The position numbers and the translations under genes are program-made. Source: Shewanella khirikhana (lineage in GTDB: Bacteria > Pseudomonadota > Gammaproteobacteria > Enterobacterales > Shewanellaceae). Taken from it: a stretch of 64,000 bases of DNA. The stretch is taken from contig NZ_CP020373.1 in NCBI RefSeq assembly GCF_003957745.1, positions 124,001-188,000 of the forward strand, in the 5' to 3' direction. Below, piece by piece: positions 45,948 to 55,056 of this stretch. Below the pieces are notes generated by a model, which saw only the letters and a list, made by a program, of their open reading frames with translations, searched no databases and was not told where the DNA came from. How positions within the stretch are numbered: position 1 is the stretch's first letter; each line of letters begins with the position of its first letter.

Positions 45948-47192
45948 ATGTTCAAATCTCTGTCGGCCAGGATCTTCCTTGGCCTCGCTATCGGACTCCT
46001 GTCCGGCACTCTGGTGCAGTATGTGCTGCACGATATCAATTTCTTCTCCGGCACCCTGGTTGAAATCGCCTCTGGCCTTGGCACCATGTTCGTCAACATG
46101 ATCATGATGCTGGTGGTGCCGCTGGTGTTTGTCAGCATTGTTTGCGGCGTCTGTGAGCTTAAAGATCTCTCGAGCTTCGGCCGTCTCGGCGGCAAGACCT
46201 TCGGCTTTTACATCATCAATACCCTGGTGGCGATATTCGCAGCCCTGACCGTGGCCCTGCTGCTGGAACCCGGCAAGGGCGTGGACATGACCGGCGGCGG
46301 AGAGCTGGCCATTACCGCCACCGAACTGCCGAGCCTGATGGCGCTGGTGGTGGACATAGTGCCCCGCAATCCGGTGGCGGCCTTTATGTCGGGTAATATG
46401 CTGCAGGTGATTTTTATGGCGCTGCTGCTTGGCGGTGTCATCAAGTCGCTGGGCGAGCACGTGGCCGGCGCCGTATCGGCGTTCCAAACCGCCAATAAAA
46501 TCATGATGAAGCTGATTTCAGTAGTGATGCATCTGGCGCCCATTGGTGTTGGCGCACTGATGTTCAAACTGGGCGCTACCCTGGAAGCCGGGGTGTTCCT
46601 CAGTGTGATGGAATATCTGGTGCTTATTCTTGGCTTGCTGCTGCTGTGGATTTTCGTGGTCTACCCTTATGCTGTGCAGCTGTTCACCCCGGTGAAGGCC
46701 AGTGTGTTTCGTGAGAAAACCCAGGAGCAAATCCTGTTTTCCCTCTCTACCGCCAGCTCCAATGCCACCATTCCGGTGACCATGCGAACCCTCACCGAAA
46801 AACTCAAGGTGAATCGCGCCGTGGCCGGATTTGGGGTGCCGCTGGGCGCCACCATGAACATGGGCGGCGTGTCCATCTACATTACTGTGGCAATTTTCTT
46901 TATCGCCAACGCCTTTGGCATGCCTATTACCATGGAGCAGCTGCCGGCGCTGGTATTCAGTATCTTCCTGCTTTCTGTGGGCGCTGGCGGTGTACCCGGC
47001 GGCGGCATGGTGATGATTGGCGTGCTTATCCACCAGATGGGCTTGCCGGTTGAAGCCTTTGCGCTGGTGGCCGCGCTGGATAGGCTTATCGATATGGTAC
47101 TGACTTCCTGTAACGTGGTGGGCGACACCGCGGTGCTGACGATTGTCGATCAGACCGAGCGCCCCCATCAGGTTGCCAGCGATGATGACTGA
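45948..47192 (+). CDS. Dicarboxylate/amino acid:cation symporter (GltP/DctA family)
   Basis: About 414 residues with eight or more hydrophobic helices. The DAACS hallmarks are seen: the serine-rich motif 'STASSNATIPVTM' and 'GATMNMGGVSIY', plus 'VGAGGVPGGGMVMI'. It imports acidic amino acids or C4-dicarboxylates with sodium or protons. I set the start at ATG 45948 (MFKSLSARIF); ATG 45939 is equally possible, and the ribosome binding site is weak for both. Substrate choice (glutamate, aspartate or serine) is not determinable here. Confidence 0.92.
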   Translation: MFKSLSARIFLGLAIGLLSGTLVQYVLHDINFFSGTLVEIASGLGTMFVNMIMMLVVPLVFVSIVCGVCELKDLSSFGRLGGKTFGFYIINTLVAIFAALTVALLLEPGKGVDMTGGGELAITATELPSLMALVVDIVPRNPVAAFMSGNMLQVIFMALLLGGVIKSLGEHVAGAVSAFQTANKIMMKLISVVMHLAPIGVGALMFKLGATLEAGVFLSVMEYLVLILGLLLLWIFVVYPYAVQLFTPVKASVFREKTQEQILFSLSTASSNATIPVTMRTLTEKLKVNRAVAGFGVPLGATMNMGGVSIYITVAIFFIANAFGMPITMEQLPALVFSIFLLSVGAGGVPGGGMVMIGVLIHQMGLPVEAFALVAALDRLIDMVLTSCNVVGDTAVLTIVDQTERPHQVASDDD

Positions 47193-47223
47193 GCCGGTAT
47201 AAGGCAATAATGCCTGACCCAAA

Positions 47224-47245
47224 AGCCGCCCTAGGGCGGCTTTTT
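47224..47245 (+). terminator. Terminator of the symporter gene
   Basis: Perfect repeat AGCCGCCC-TA-GGGCGGCT with five T. Confidence 0.92.
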
Positions 47246-47282
47246 ACTGTGAGTATGCCGCACGTTACCAAGCGGCAGGCAC

Positions 47283-47310
47283 AAAAAAGCCGACCCTGAG
47301 GTCGGCTTTT
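47283..47310 (-). terminator. Terminator of ppa
   Basis: Repeat AAAAGCCGACC / GGTCGGCTTTT with loop CTGA; on the minus strand it ends in six T. It could act in both directions. Confidence 0.9.
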
Positions 47311-47335
47311 ACGCAATATGTCGCAAACAGGCCGA

Positions 47336-47869
47336 TTAGGCTTGCTTGTTGTAGCGCTCGGCGCTGGTGAGGATTTCTTCGCGGGCAGCAGCGGCGTCTT
47401 CCCAGCTCTCAACTTTCACCCACTTGCCAACTTCCAGATCCTTGTAGTGTTCGAAGAACTGCTTGATCTGGGCCTTCAGCAGAGCTGGCAGGTCGTTCAC
47501 GTCCTGAATGTGGCCGTATTCTTTAGACACTTTCTCATGAGGAACGGCAACCACTTTGGCATCTTCACCTGACTCGTCGGTCATTTTCAGCACGCCAACA
47601 GGGCGACAACGGATCACGCTGCCAGGCTGCAGTGGGTACTGGGTAGGTACCAGCACGTCAACTGGGTCACCGTCCAGGCTCAGAGTCTGGTTCACATAAC
47701 CGTAGTTGCAAGGATAGAACATAGGAGCAGTCATGATGCGGTCAACAAACAGGGCGCCGCTGTCCTTGTCCACTTCGTACTTGATAGGATCGTGGTTCTG
47801 TGGGATCTCGATGATTACATAGATATCATCTGGCAGGGATTTGCCCGCTGGCACTGCATTCAAGCTCAT
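47336..47869 (-). CDS. ppa: Inorganic pyrophosphatase
   Basis: 177 residues, soluble family I pyrophosphatase that drives biosynthesis by hydrolysing PPi. It is near-identical in layout to the E. coli enzyme: 'IEIPQNHDPIKYEVDKDSGALFVDR', 'YPCNYGYVNQTLSLDGDPVDVLVP', 'DAKVVAVP'. The start is ATG 47869, seven bases after AAGGA; an ATG two codons earlier is too close to that site. It is monocistronic with its own terminator. Confidence 0.98.
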   Translation of the reverse strand: MSLNAVPAGKSLPDDIYVIIEIPQNHDPIKYEVDKDSGALFVDRIMTAPMFYPCNYGYVNQTLSLDGDPVDVLVPTQYPLQPGSVIRCRPVGVLKMTDESGEDAKVVAVPHEKVSKEYGHIQDVNDLPALLKAQIKQFFEHYKDLEVGKWVKVESWEDAAAAREEILTSAERYNKQA

Positions 47870-47992
47870 TTGCATATCCTTTAACGGTATTTGAAATCAG
47901 ATTTCAGAAAATCGGTTGGCGCGTATTATAGCGCGATTTGACGGCTTGCCAATCAAAGGCCGCCGCCATTGCACTAAAGACTAACTTGAGCC

Positions 47993-48955
47993 TTATTTGT
48001 GGTAACCGAGACAGGCATCCACCTCGTTGGCCGAGCCCAAAATTACTGCCACGCGCTGGTGAATTTCGCTGGGCGCTATATCCAGAATGGTCTCGTAGCC
48101 GGTGCTGGCCTTGCCGCCTGCCTGTTCAACCAGGAATGCCATGGGGTTGGCTTCGTACATCAGGCGCAGTTTGAACGGCTTCTTCGGGTCCTTGGTGTCG
48201 GTAGGGTAGGTGAACAGGCCGCCGCGGCACAGCACCCGGTGCACATCGCCCACCATGGCTGCAATCCAGCGCATGTTGAAGTTCTTGCCGCGCGGGCCTT
48301 CTTTGCCCTTAATCAGGTCGGCAATGTAAGCCTGCATGCCCGGCTCCCAAAAGCGCTGATTGGACATATTGATGGCGAACTCGCCAGTGTCTGGGCTTAT
48401 TTGCACGCCATCTACGGTCAGCAGATAGTCGCCGCTTACCGGGTCGAGGGTGAAGAGCTGCACGCCCTGACCTGTGGTAAGCGCCAGCATGGTGGAAGGA
48501 CCATAGAGCACATAACCTGCGGCCACTTGTTTGCGACCGGATTGCAGGAAGCTTTGCTCGCTCACATCACCGCTTGGGGCGGGCAGCACCGAGAAAATGG
48601 TGCCTACCAGTGAGTTGATGTCGATATTGGATGAACCATCCAGCGGGTCGAAGCACACCAGAAACTGGCCATCTTGCGCCAGCGGTACTATCTCATCTTC
48701 TTCTTCAGAGGCCAGCGCCTTCACCGAGCCCTGGGCAGCCAAAGCGTCTTTCAGCATGTCGTTGGTGATAACGTCGAGCTTTTTCTGATCTTCACCCTGC
48801 ACGTTTTCGGTGCCGGCTACACCCAGCACACCAGCGAGGGCGCCACGGCGCACGGCCTGGCTGATGTCTTTGGAGGTATTGGCCAGCACGGTTAACAGGC
48901 TGGCAAGTTCCTCACTGATAGCGCTTTGTTTGAGGGATTGGGACAGGGTCTGCAT
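47993..48955 (-). CDS. fbp: Fructose-1,6-bisphosphatase class 1
   Basis: 320 residues, gluconeogenic phosphatase. The metal-site motif 'FDPLDGSSNIDINSLVGTIF' and 'ASEEEDEI' are intact, and 'ANPMAFLVEQAGGKAS' with 'LDIAPSEIHQRVAVILGS' completes the family signature. The gene is oriented as ppa, 123 bases upstream of it; the Shewanella/Vibrio pairing of ppa and fbp is familiar to me from recall only. Confidence 0.97.
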   Translation of the reverse strand: MQTLSQSLKQSAISEELASLLTVLANTSKDISQAVRRGALAGVLGVAGTENVQGEDQKKLDVITNDMLKDALAAQGSVKALASEEEDEIVPLAQDGQFLVCFDPLDGSSNIDINSLVGTIFSVLPAPSGDVSEQSFLQSGRKQVAAGYVLYGPSTMLALTTGQGVQLFTLDPVSGDYLLTVDGVQISPDTGEFAINMSNQRFWEPGMQAYIADLIKGKEGPRGKNFNMRWIAAMVGDVHRVLCRGGLFTYPTDTKDPKKPFKLRLMYEANPMAFLVEQAGGKASTGYETILDIAPSEIHQRVAVILGSANEVDACLGYHK

Positions 48956-49145
48956 CTTGTGTCCTTCTGGTTAGACAAATTTGGGGAGGTCTTTGGAATA
49001 ATTCTGGCGCTAATGATACCTGAGATTGGTGATATTTTCAGTGGCTTTGCCATCGGCGATTACTTTGGCAGCGGCAAAGTTTTCGGGCAGAATGGTTGGC
49101 TTACAGTCGATAACTGATTTGAAATACACACCTCACGAACCACAC

Positions 49146-51392
49146 ATGGAAAAAACAATGATTAAAAAAATCGTGGCTTCATTGATGTTGGCGGGCGTAG
49201 CAGCCTCCATCCAGGCGGCGCCGGCCTTTCCGGGCGCAGGGACTGAACCTCTGGCAATCGAGCGCATGTACGCTTCTCCTGCATTGGCAGGCAGCAGCCC
49301 ACGTGGCTTGGCGCTGTCTCCAGATGGCAGCAAGGTTACCTTTTTGAAGGGCCGCGACGACAATCAACACTTCTATGATTTGTGGCAGATGGACGTGGCG
49401 AGCGGCAAAGTCAGCCTGCTACTGGATGCCGACAAGCTGGCGGGCGGTGAGCTTTCCGATGAAGAGAAGGCCCGCCGCGAGCGCCAGCGCATCTATGGCC
49501 AGGGTATTATGGAGTACTTCTGGGCCAAAGACGGCGAGGCGCTGCTGATCCCTGCCGCCGGGCAGCTGTATTACTTTACCCCCAAGAGCGGCGATGTGCG
49601 TCTGCTCACCACCGGCGAAGGTTTTGCCACCGACGCCAAGTTGTCGCCCAAGGGCAACTATGTCTCCTTTATCAGGGAGCAAAACCTCTATGTGTATGAG
49701 CTGGCAAGCAATAAGCTCACACAGCTCACCAAAGACGGTGGCGGCGCAATCAAAAACGGCATGGCCGAATTTGTGGCTCAGGAAGAAATGGATCGCATGA
49801 CTGGCTACTGGTGGTCGCCTGACGAAGCGCGCATTGCCTTTACCCGTATCGATGAGTCGCCGGTGGAGCTGGTGACCCGCAATGAAATTTATGCCGACGG
49901 CATTAAGCTTACCGAGCAGCGCTACCCCTATGCCGGCAAGGCCAACGTGGAAATTGCCCTGGGCATTGTTGCCCTGGGTGATGGCAAGGCCGAGTGGGTG
50001 GACCTGGGCAAAGAGAAAGATATCTACCTGCCGCGGGTGAAATGGCTGCCAAACAGCTCTGAGCTCAGCTTCCAATGGCAAAGCCGTGACCAGCAGACAT
50101 TGGAGCTGCGTAAAGTGGCGGTGGCAACCCCCGGCAAGACAGAGCTGCTGGTAAAAGAAACCAGCAAGGCTTGGGTGAACCTCAATAACGACCTGCGCTT
50201 TTTAAAAGATAGCGGCGATTTCCTCTGGACCTCAGAGCGAGATGGATTCAGCCATATTTACCTGTTCGATGCCAGGGGCAAGGTTAAGCGTCAGCTTACC
50301 AATGGTCACTGGACTGTGGATGGTATTGCCTATGTTGATGAAAAGGCAGGCCTTGTGTACTTCAGTGGCCGCAAGGATAAGGTTACCGAGCGTCATCTGT
50401 ACCGGGTGAGCCTCAAGGGCGGCGAGATTGAACGGCTGTCAACCGAAGCCGGTATGCACGGCACTGTGTTTGCTGAAAACAGCCCTGTGTATCTGGATTA
50501 CTTCAACAGCCTGTCGCAGCCGCCTCAGGTGAGTTTGCACGATTCGGCCGGTAAGCATCTGGCTTGGGTGGAAGAAAACGCCGTTAAAGCTGGCCACCCA
50601 CTGTATCCCTTTGCCGGTTTGTGGCAGTTGCCCGAGTTTGGCACTCTGAAGGCCGACGATGGTCAGGCGCTGCATTACCGCCTGTTCAAGCCGGTGAATT
50701 TCGATGTCGCCAAAAAGTATCCCGTGGTGGTACGGGTTTATGGCGGCCCCCATGCGCAGCTGGTGACCAACAGCTGGAGTGAGCAGGATTACTTTACCCA
50801 GTACCTGCTGCAACAGGATTATCTGGTGTTTCAGCTGGATAACCGCGGCTCGGCCAATCGTGGTACTAAGTTCGAGTACGTCATTTATCAAAACCTCGGC
50901 GATGCCGAGGTGCGCGACCAGATGGCCGGGGTGGATTACCTGCGCACGCTGCCCTTTGTGGCAGGGGATAAGGTGGCGATTTACGGCCACAGCTATGGCG
51001 GTTACATGGCGCTGATGAGTCTCTTTAAGGCGCCAAGCCACTTTAAAGCGGCCATTTCGGGCGCCCCTGTGACCGACTGGCGCCTGTACGATACCCATTA
51101 CACCGAGCGCTATATGGGTCATCCGGACCGCAACGGCGAGGGTTACGACAGGGCGAGCGTGTTCCCCCACGTCGGCGGCTATCAGGGCGGGCTTTTGATG
51201 TACCACGGTATGGCGGATGATAACGTGCTGTTTGAAAACTCGACCCGGGTTTACAAGGCGCTGCAGGATGAAGGCAAGCTGTTCCGTATGGTGGATTACC
51301 CCGGTTCCAAGCACTCGATGCGCGGTGAGAAGGTGCGTACCCACCTGTATCGCACCCTGGCAGATTTCCTCGACAGCGAGCTTAAGCGCTGA
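49146..51392 (+). CDS. Secreted dipeptidyl-peptidase-IV-type serine peptidase (S9B)
   Basis: About 748 residues with a signal peptide (MIKKIVASLMLAGVAASIQAA), starting at ATG 49146 or 49158. The N-terminal beta-propeller includes 'AQEEMDRMTGYWWSPD', the DPP-IV region holding the Glu pair that binds the substrate N-terminus. The catalytic domain has Ser in 'YGHSYGGYMAL', Asp in 'MADDNVLF' and His in 'GSKHSMRG'. It removes X-Pro (or X-Ala) dipeptides from peptides in the periplasm. A terminator follows. Confidence 0.94.
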   Translation: MEKTMIKKIVASLMLAGVAASIQAAPAFPGAGTEPLAIERMYASPALAGSSPRGLALSPDGSKVTFLKGRDDNQHFYDLWQMDVASGKVSLLLDADKLAGGELSDEEKARRERQRIYGQGIMEYFWAKDGEALLIPAAGQLYYFTPKSGDVRLLTTGEGFATDAKLSPKGNYVSFIREQNLYVYELASNKLTQLTKDGGGAIKNGMAEFVAQEEMDRMTGYWWSPDEARIAFTRIDESPVELVTRNEIYADGIKLTEQRYPYAGKANVEIALGIVALGDGKAEWVDLGKEKDIYLPRVKWLPNSSELSFQWQSRDQQTLELRKVAVATPGKTELLVKETSKAWVNLNNDLRFLKDSGDFLWTSERDGFSHIYLFDARGKVKRQLTNGHWTVDGIAYVDEKAGLVYFSGRKDKVTERHLYRVSLKGGEIERLSTEAGMHGTVFAENSPVYLDYFNSLSQPPQVSLHDSAGKHLAWVEENAVKAGHPLYPFAGLWQLPEFGTLKADDGQALHYRLFKPVNFDVAKKYPVVVRVYGGPHAQLVTNSWSEQDYFTQYLLQQDYLVFQLDNRGSANRGTKFEYVIYQNLGDAEVRDQMAGVDYLRTLPFVAGDKVAIYGHSYGGYMALMSLFKAPSHFKAAISGAPVTDWRLYDTHYTERYMGHPDRNGEGYDRASVFPHVGGYQGGLLMYHGMADDNVLFENSTRVYKALQDEGKLFRMVDYPGSKHSMRGEKVRTHLYRTLADFLDSELKR

Positions 51393-51423
51393 GCGAACAC
51401 TGCGCTCCAACCCTAATAAAAAG

Positions 51424-51446
51424 GCCTGTCATCGACAGGCTTTTTT
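51424..51446 (+). terminator. Terminator of the DPP-IV gene
   Basis: Perfect repeat GCCTGTC-ATC-GACAGGC followed by six T. Confidence 0.92.
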
Positions 51447-51515
51447 GTGCGGCGTTATTGGCTTTGCGAGCATGTGCTGAACAGTGCAGAGGCTTGTATC
51501 TTTCGGAAAATAGAA

Positions 51516-51548
51516 TAAAAAAAGCCAATCCGAAGATTGGCTTTTTTA
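51516..51548 (-). terminator. Bidirectional terminator of arcA
   Basis: AAAAAAGCCAATC-CGAA-GATTGGCTTTTTT, a perfect symmetric hairpin with A/T tails on both sides, 16 bases past the arcA stop. Confidence 0.93.
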
Positions 51549-51563
51549 AAGAGGGGTTAACCC

Positions 51564-52280
51564 TTATTCGTCCAGGTTACCGCAGAAGCGATAGCCTTCA
51601 CCGTGGATGGTGGCAATGATTTCTGGCGTGTCCGGCTGGCTTTCGAAGTGCTTACGGATACGACGGATTGTCACGTCTACGGTACGGTCATGTGGCTTGA
51701 GTTCGCGGCCGGTCATCTTCATCAGCAGATCGGCGCGGCTCAAAATTTTGCCAGGGTTTTCGACGAAGTGCAGCATGGCACGGAACTCACTGCGAGGCAG
51801 CTTGTAAGATTCGCCGGATGGGCAGACCAGAGAGCGGCTGTTGATTTCCAGGCTCCAGCCATTGAAACGATAAACCTCGACGGCGGTCTTTTCTTCAACT
51901 TCAGTGCCTGTGCTGTTTACGCGAGTCAGCAGGTTACGGGCACGAATAGTCAGCTCACGTGGGTTGAACGGCTTGGTAATATAATCGTCCGCGCCAATTT
52001 CAAGACCCAGGATTTTGTCGACTTCGTTGTCACGACCGGTCAGGAAGATAAGGCCGATGTTGTTGATTTCACGCAGTTCGCGTGCCAGCAACAGACCGTT
52101 TTTACCTGGCAGGTTGATATCCATCACTACCAGGTTGATCTTGTTTTCCTGCAAGGCTTTATGCATTTCTGCGCCATCGTTGGCTTCAGTTACCACATAT
52201 CCTTCGGCCTCAAAAATACTCCTTAAGGTATTACGGGTAACGGCTTCGTCTTCTACGATCAGAATGTGCGGATTTTGCAT
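51564..52280 (-). CDS. arcA: Aerobic respiration control response regulator ArcA
   Basis: 238 residues, nearly collinear with E. coli ArcA. The receiver domain has Asp54 as phosphorylation site in 'VVMDINLPGKNG', Lys in 'YITKPFNPRELTIRARNLL', and the OmpR-type winged helix ends 'DTPEIIATIHGEGYRF'. It controls respiratory genes in response to redox state. No arcB is here; in Shewanella the phosphodonor is reported to be a separate ArcS/HptA pair (established for S. oneidensis). It has a long non-coding upstream region with a perfect palindrome. Confidence 0.97.
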   Translation of the reverse strand: MQNPHILIVEDEAVTRNTLRSIFEAEGYVVTEANDGAEMHKALQENKINLVVMDINLPGKNGLLLARELREINNIGLIFLTGRDNEVDKILGLEIGADDYITKPFNPRELTIRARNLLTRVNSTGTEVEEKTAVEVYRFNGWSLEINSRSLVCPSGESYKLPRSEFRAMLHFVENPGKILSRADLLMKMTGRELKPHDRTVDVTIRRIRKHFESQPDTPEIIATIHGEGYRFCGNLDE

Positions 52281-52853
52281 AATTAAGTACCTAAATTTAA
52301 AACAAATTCTGTGCTAACCGGATGTGCCGGTCGACTGTCGGACAGGGCCTGCTTGCTAGCTGGGCAGGACCTGAAAAACCTGTGTGGTAAAGAGACAGCG
52401 CCTGATAGCCGGCACACTCTACGATTAGTCCAATAGTTGCCCCACATTGGGGAACGCGAACTGTACTTACTTTGATAAACAATGCCTTGCTAAAGTTCCT
52501 CAGACACCCGTTTTTTGCAAAGTATAAATGTTAAATTGAATATGGATCACATTTCGTACAGTTGATTAGCCAAGTCACTGACATCAGCGGAAAATTTGTA
52601 ACAGTCTGTATCAAATGAACGGCTGGATGGGTGGAAGGCTAACGGGGGCAATTGTACTCGTTTTAGGCATTTGTTAACAATTGAAATGTTAACAAATCCA
52701 GCCGAAAGGCCGATTAATTATGATTAATTTTCTCTAAGTCGATGAAATGTAAGGTGATGGGTGTTTTTGTAAATGAGATCTCCCTCACATGACTAGGCAG
52801 CGTAAAAGAGTCTGCTAAACTGTATCGGGTTCTTTTGAATGATTATCACACGC
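52281..52853. other. Long intergenic region between divergent arcA and the DUF3293 gene
   Basis: About 570 bases without a convincing gene. It should hold the arcA promoter and a long leader. It contains a perfect inverted repeat (52669-52697) and several AT-rich stretches (e.g. GATTAATTATGATTAATTTT). No terminator or structured RNA of a known class was recognised. Confidence 0.6.
52669..52697. repeat. Perfect 11-bp inverted repeat with 7-base spacer
   Basis: ATTTGTTAACA, spacer ATTGAAA, TGTTAACAAAT. Each arm contains GTTAAC and the two GTTAA copies are 15 bases apart on the same strand. It lies about 160 bases upstream of the DUF3293 gene and 390 bases upstream of arcA, and looks like a binding site for a dimeric regulator. 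Confidence 0.75.
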
Positions 52854-53285
52854 ATGGACAGTCATTTCGAACAGCTTTGGCATCTCTATCAGTCGACAGA
52901 ATTTCTGTTGACTCAGCAACTTTCTCCTTTTTCTCAGTTCGCCATTATCACAGCCCACAATCCTCAGGGGCGGATTTTGACTGCCTGTCAGAACCGTTTG
53001 CGGGATCGGGCTCTGCTCAGAGACATTGAATCTCTGGGGGTGCCTTACCGAGCCATGATAGGGGCGAGCCGTGATTTGTCCCATATGGAAAAAAGCTGGG
53101 CGGTGTTTTTGTCCAGAGAAGATAGCCTGGCGCTTGCCAGACGCCATCAACAAAACGCGATTTATTATGTGGCCGAAAACCAGCTTGAGCTGCTGCCATG
53201 CCTGATGCAGGCAACGCCGGCGCCAATGGGGGCGTTCAGCGAGCGGGTGCGGCTGGTGAGCGAGCTGCCGGATCTTGGCCGGTAG
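52854..53285 (+). CDS. DUF3293 domain protein
   Basis: About 143 residues, soluble. 'FAIITAHNPQGR' and 'VPYRAMIGASRDLSHMEKSWAVFLSREDSLALAR' are characteristic of the DUF3293 family of short proteins. Its function is unknown to me. The start is ATG 52854 or an ATG five codons earlier. It precedes the lysC riboswitch, with 100 bases in between. Confidence 0.7.
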   Translation: MDSHFEQLWHLYQSTEFLLTQQLSPFSQFAIITAHNPQGRILTACQNRLRDRALLRDIESLGVPYRAMIGASRDLSHMEKSWAVFLSREDSLALARRHQQNAIYYVAENQLELLPCLMQATPAPMGAFSERVRLVSELPDLGR

Positions 53286-53386
53286 CGCGATTGCTCAGCC
53301 AAACACAGTTTTTATCAAGTTGGGTAATTTCGGATTGACTTGATTAGGTCTTTATTGCTACTTTTTTCGTCCCTTCCAATGGAAGG

Positions 53387-53557
53387 CACAGAAGAGGAGC
53401 GTCAACTAGGTAGCGAGTCAGAGGAGTACCCACTCCAACGACGGCTTGCGAGGGAGATTGGCGCCGAGGCGTGCACTGCGGGGTAAGCGGTCCATGTCGG
53501 TCGTTCAGGCTGAATCCTGACGATTGTCACCTGTAATTTGGTGGAGAGCTTCTGGTG
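53387..53557 (+). ncRNA. Lysine riboswitch (L-box) of lysC
   Basis: The core bases of the lysine-binding RNA are recognisable in order: AGAGGAGC (53393-53400), GAGGAG, GCCGAGG (53463-53469), GGCTGAATCC (53508-53517), TGTCACC (53526-53532) and GGTGGAG (53540-53546) followed by CTTCTGGTG, which can pair with CACAGAAG at the 5' end to close helix P1. A possible -35 box TTGACT is at 53335-53340, which fits a transcript starting just upstream. By family knowledge, lysine binding lowers lysC expression. Confidence 0.93.
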
Positions 53558-53602
53558 ACGATCGCTTTTCCCTCCTTTTGGGGTGCCGAATCTTTGCACC
53601 AG

Positions 53603-53629
53603 GCTCTTCGAACGAAGTCAGTTCGGAGC
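53603..53629 (+). promoter_or_regulatory. Hairpin sequestering the leader ribosome binding site
   Basis: GCTC-TT-CGAAC (53603-53613) can pair with GTTCGGAGC (53621-53629) around the loop GAAGTCA, with the two T bulged. The right arm contains GGAG, the ribosome binding site of the 20-codon leader frame at 53636. This could be the expression platform of the riboswitch acting on translation. The fold is read by eye. Confidence 0.55.
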
Positions 53630-53635
53630 TAACAC

Positions 53636-53698
53636 ATGAAAACCCTTACCAATCAATTTGCTGCTTTCGTCTATTCGCCGTCGACGGAGGTGTGCTGA
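53636..53698 (+). CDS. Candidate 20-codon leader peptide overlapping lysC
   Basis: ATG 53636 follows GGAG by eight bases and encodes MKTLTNQFAAFVYSPSTEVC. The TGA at 53696 overlaps the lysC ATG at 53698 by one base (TGATG), the same coupling used elsewhere in this window. No lysine run stands out, so it is not an obvious attenuation peptide; its likely value is to hand ribosomes on to lysC. Confidence 0.55.
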   Translation: MKTLTNQFAAFVYSPSTEVC

Positions 53699-55056
53699 TG
53701 TCTCTTGTTGTTGCCAAGTTTGGCGGTACCTCTGTTGCCGATTTTGACGCTATGTCCCGCTGCGCCGATATAGTGCTGGCCAATGCTGCGACCCGGCTGG
53801 TGGTCGTCAGTGCATCCAGCGGTGTGACTAACCTGCTGGTGGAACTCACCCAGGCCACTGTGACCGATGAGCGTCGGTTGCAACTGCTGAAGCAAATTGC
53901 CCAAATCCAATACGCGATCCTCGACAAACTGAGCCGCCCACAGGATGTGGCTGCTGCGCTCGACAGCCTGCTGTCGCGTATTTCTGTGCTCAGTGAGTCA
54001 CTTATCCTTAATCGCAGCAAATCGATTATGGATGAGCTGCTGTCCATGGGCGAGCAGTGCTCGTCATTGATTTTTGCCGCCGTGCTGCGTGAAAAGGGCG
54101 CCAGTAGTGTTAGCTTCGATGTGCGGCAGGTGATGCGTACCGATAGCCACTTTGGCCGCGCAGAGCCGCAGATTGAAGACATTGCTTCGCTGTCACGTGA
54201 CTTTTTATTGCCGCTACTGGCAAGCCAGATTGTGGTGACCCAGGGCTTTATCGGTGCCGATGCCGACGGCCAAACCACCACCCTTGGCCGTGGTGGCAGC
54301 GATTATTCGGCGGCTTTGTTGGCCGAGGCGCTGCGGGCCGATGCGGTAGAGATCTGGACCGATGTGGCTGGTATCTACACCACAGACCCACGCCTTGCGC
54401 CCAATGCGCGTCCTATCGCCGAAATCAGTTTTAACGAAGCGGCAGAAATGGCCACCTTCGGCGCCAAGGTACTGCATCCAGCGACGATTTTGCCAGCCGT
54501 TCGTCAGCAAATTCAGGTGTTTGTGGGCTCAAGTAAGGCGCCGGAAAAGGGTGGCACCTGGATCCGTCATCAGGTGGACAATCCGCCGACCTATCGTGCC
54601 GTTGCGGTGCGCCGCGATCAGACGCTGTTGAACCTGCACAGCCTGCAGATGCTGCATGCCCGCGGCTTTTTGGCGGAAACCTTTGCCACTCTTGCGCGTC
54701 ATAAGATTTCGGTTGACCTTATCACCACCTCTGAAGTGAACGTGTCGCTGACGCTGGATAAAACCGGTTCAGACTCCACCGGCAGCGGCCTGCTGAGTGA
54801 GGCGCTGCTGCAGGAGTTGTCGCAGCATTGCCGGGTGCGGGTTGAAGATAACCTGGCGCTGGTGGCCATTATCGGTAACCGCATCGCCAGCACGCCGGGC
54901 ATTTGCCGTCAGGTGTTTACCGTGCTCGAGCCCCACAATGTGCGGATGATTTGCCAGGGCGCCAGCCCACATAATCTGTGCGTGCTGGTGGCTGAGAGCG
55001 AAGCGGCGCAGGTGGTGAAAGCACTGCACGAAAATCTGTTTGAAGGTCAGGCCTGA
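53698..55056 (+). CDS. lysC: Lysine-sensitive aspartate kinase (aspartokinase III)
   Basis: 452 residues, first step of lysine/threonine/methionine synthesis (aspartate + ATP to aspartyl phosphate). The start at 53698 has a GGAGG ribosome binding site and the family N-terminus 'VVAKFGGTSVADFDAM'. Other kinase motifs are 'GRGGSDYSAALLAEAL' and 'WTDVAGIYTTDPR'; two ACT domains follow ('FLAETFATLARHKISVDLITTSEVNVSLTLD'), the lysine-binding feedback site. Regulated at the RNA level by the upstream lysine riboswitch. Its stop overlaps the next gene. Confidence 0.96.
   Translation: MSLVVAKFGGTSVADFDAMSRCADIVLANAATRLVVVSASSGVTNLLVELTQATVTDERRLQLLKQIAQIQYAILDKLSRPQDVAAALDSLLSRISVLSESLILNRSKSIMDELLSMGEQCSSLIFAAVLREKGASSVSFDVRQVMRTDSHFGRAEPQIEDIASLSRDFLLPLLASQIVVTQGFIGADADGQTTTLGRGGSDYSAALLAEALRADAVEIWTDVAGIYTTDPRLAPNARPIAEISFNEAAEMATFGAKVLHPATILPAVRQQIQVFVGSSKAPEKGGTWIRHQVDNPPTYRAVAVRRDQTLLNLHSLQMLHARGFLAETFATLARHKISVDLITTSEVNVSLTLDKTGSDSTGSGLLSEALLQELSQHCRVRVEDNLALVAIIGNRIASTPGICRQVFTVLEPHNVRMICQGASPHNLCVLVAESEAAQVVKALHENLFEGQA

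Noticed and set aside
52535..52560. Possible CRP site near GGATCACATTT upstream of arcA
   Set aside because: Only one half-site (TCACA) fits; the other half does not match TGTGA.
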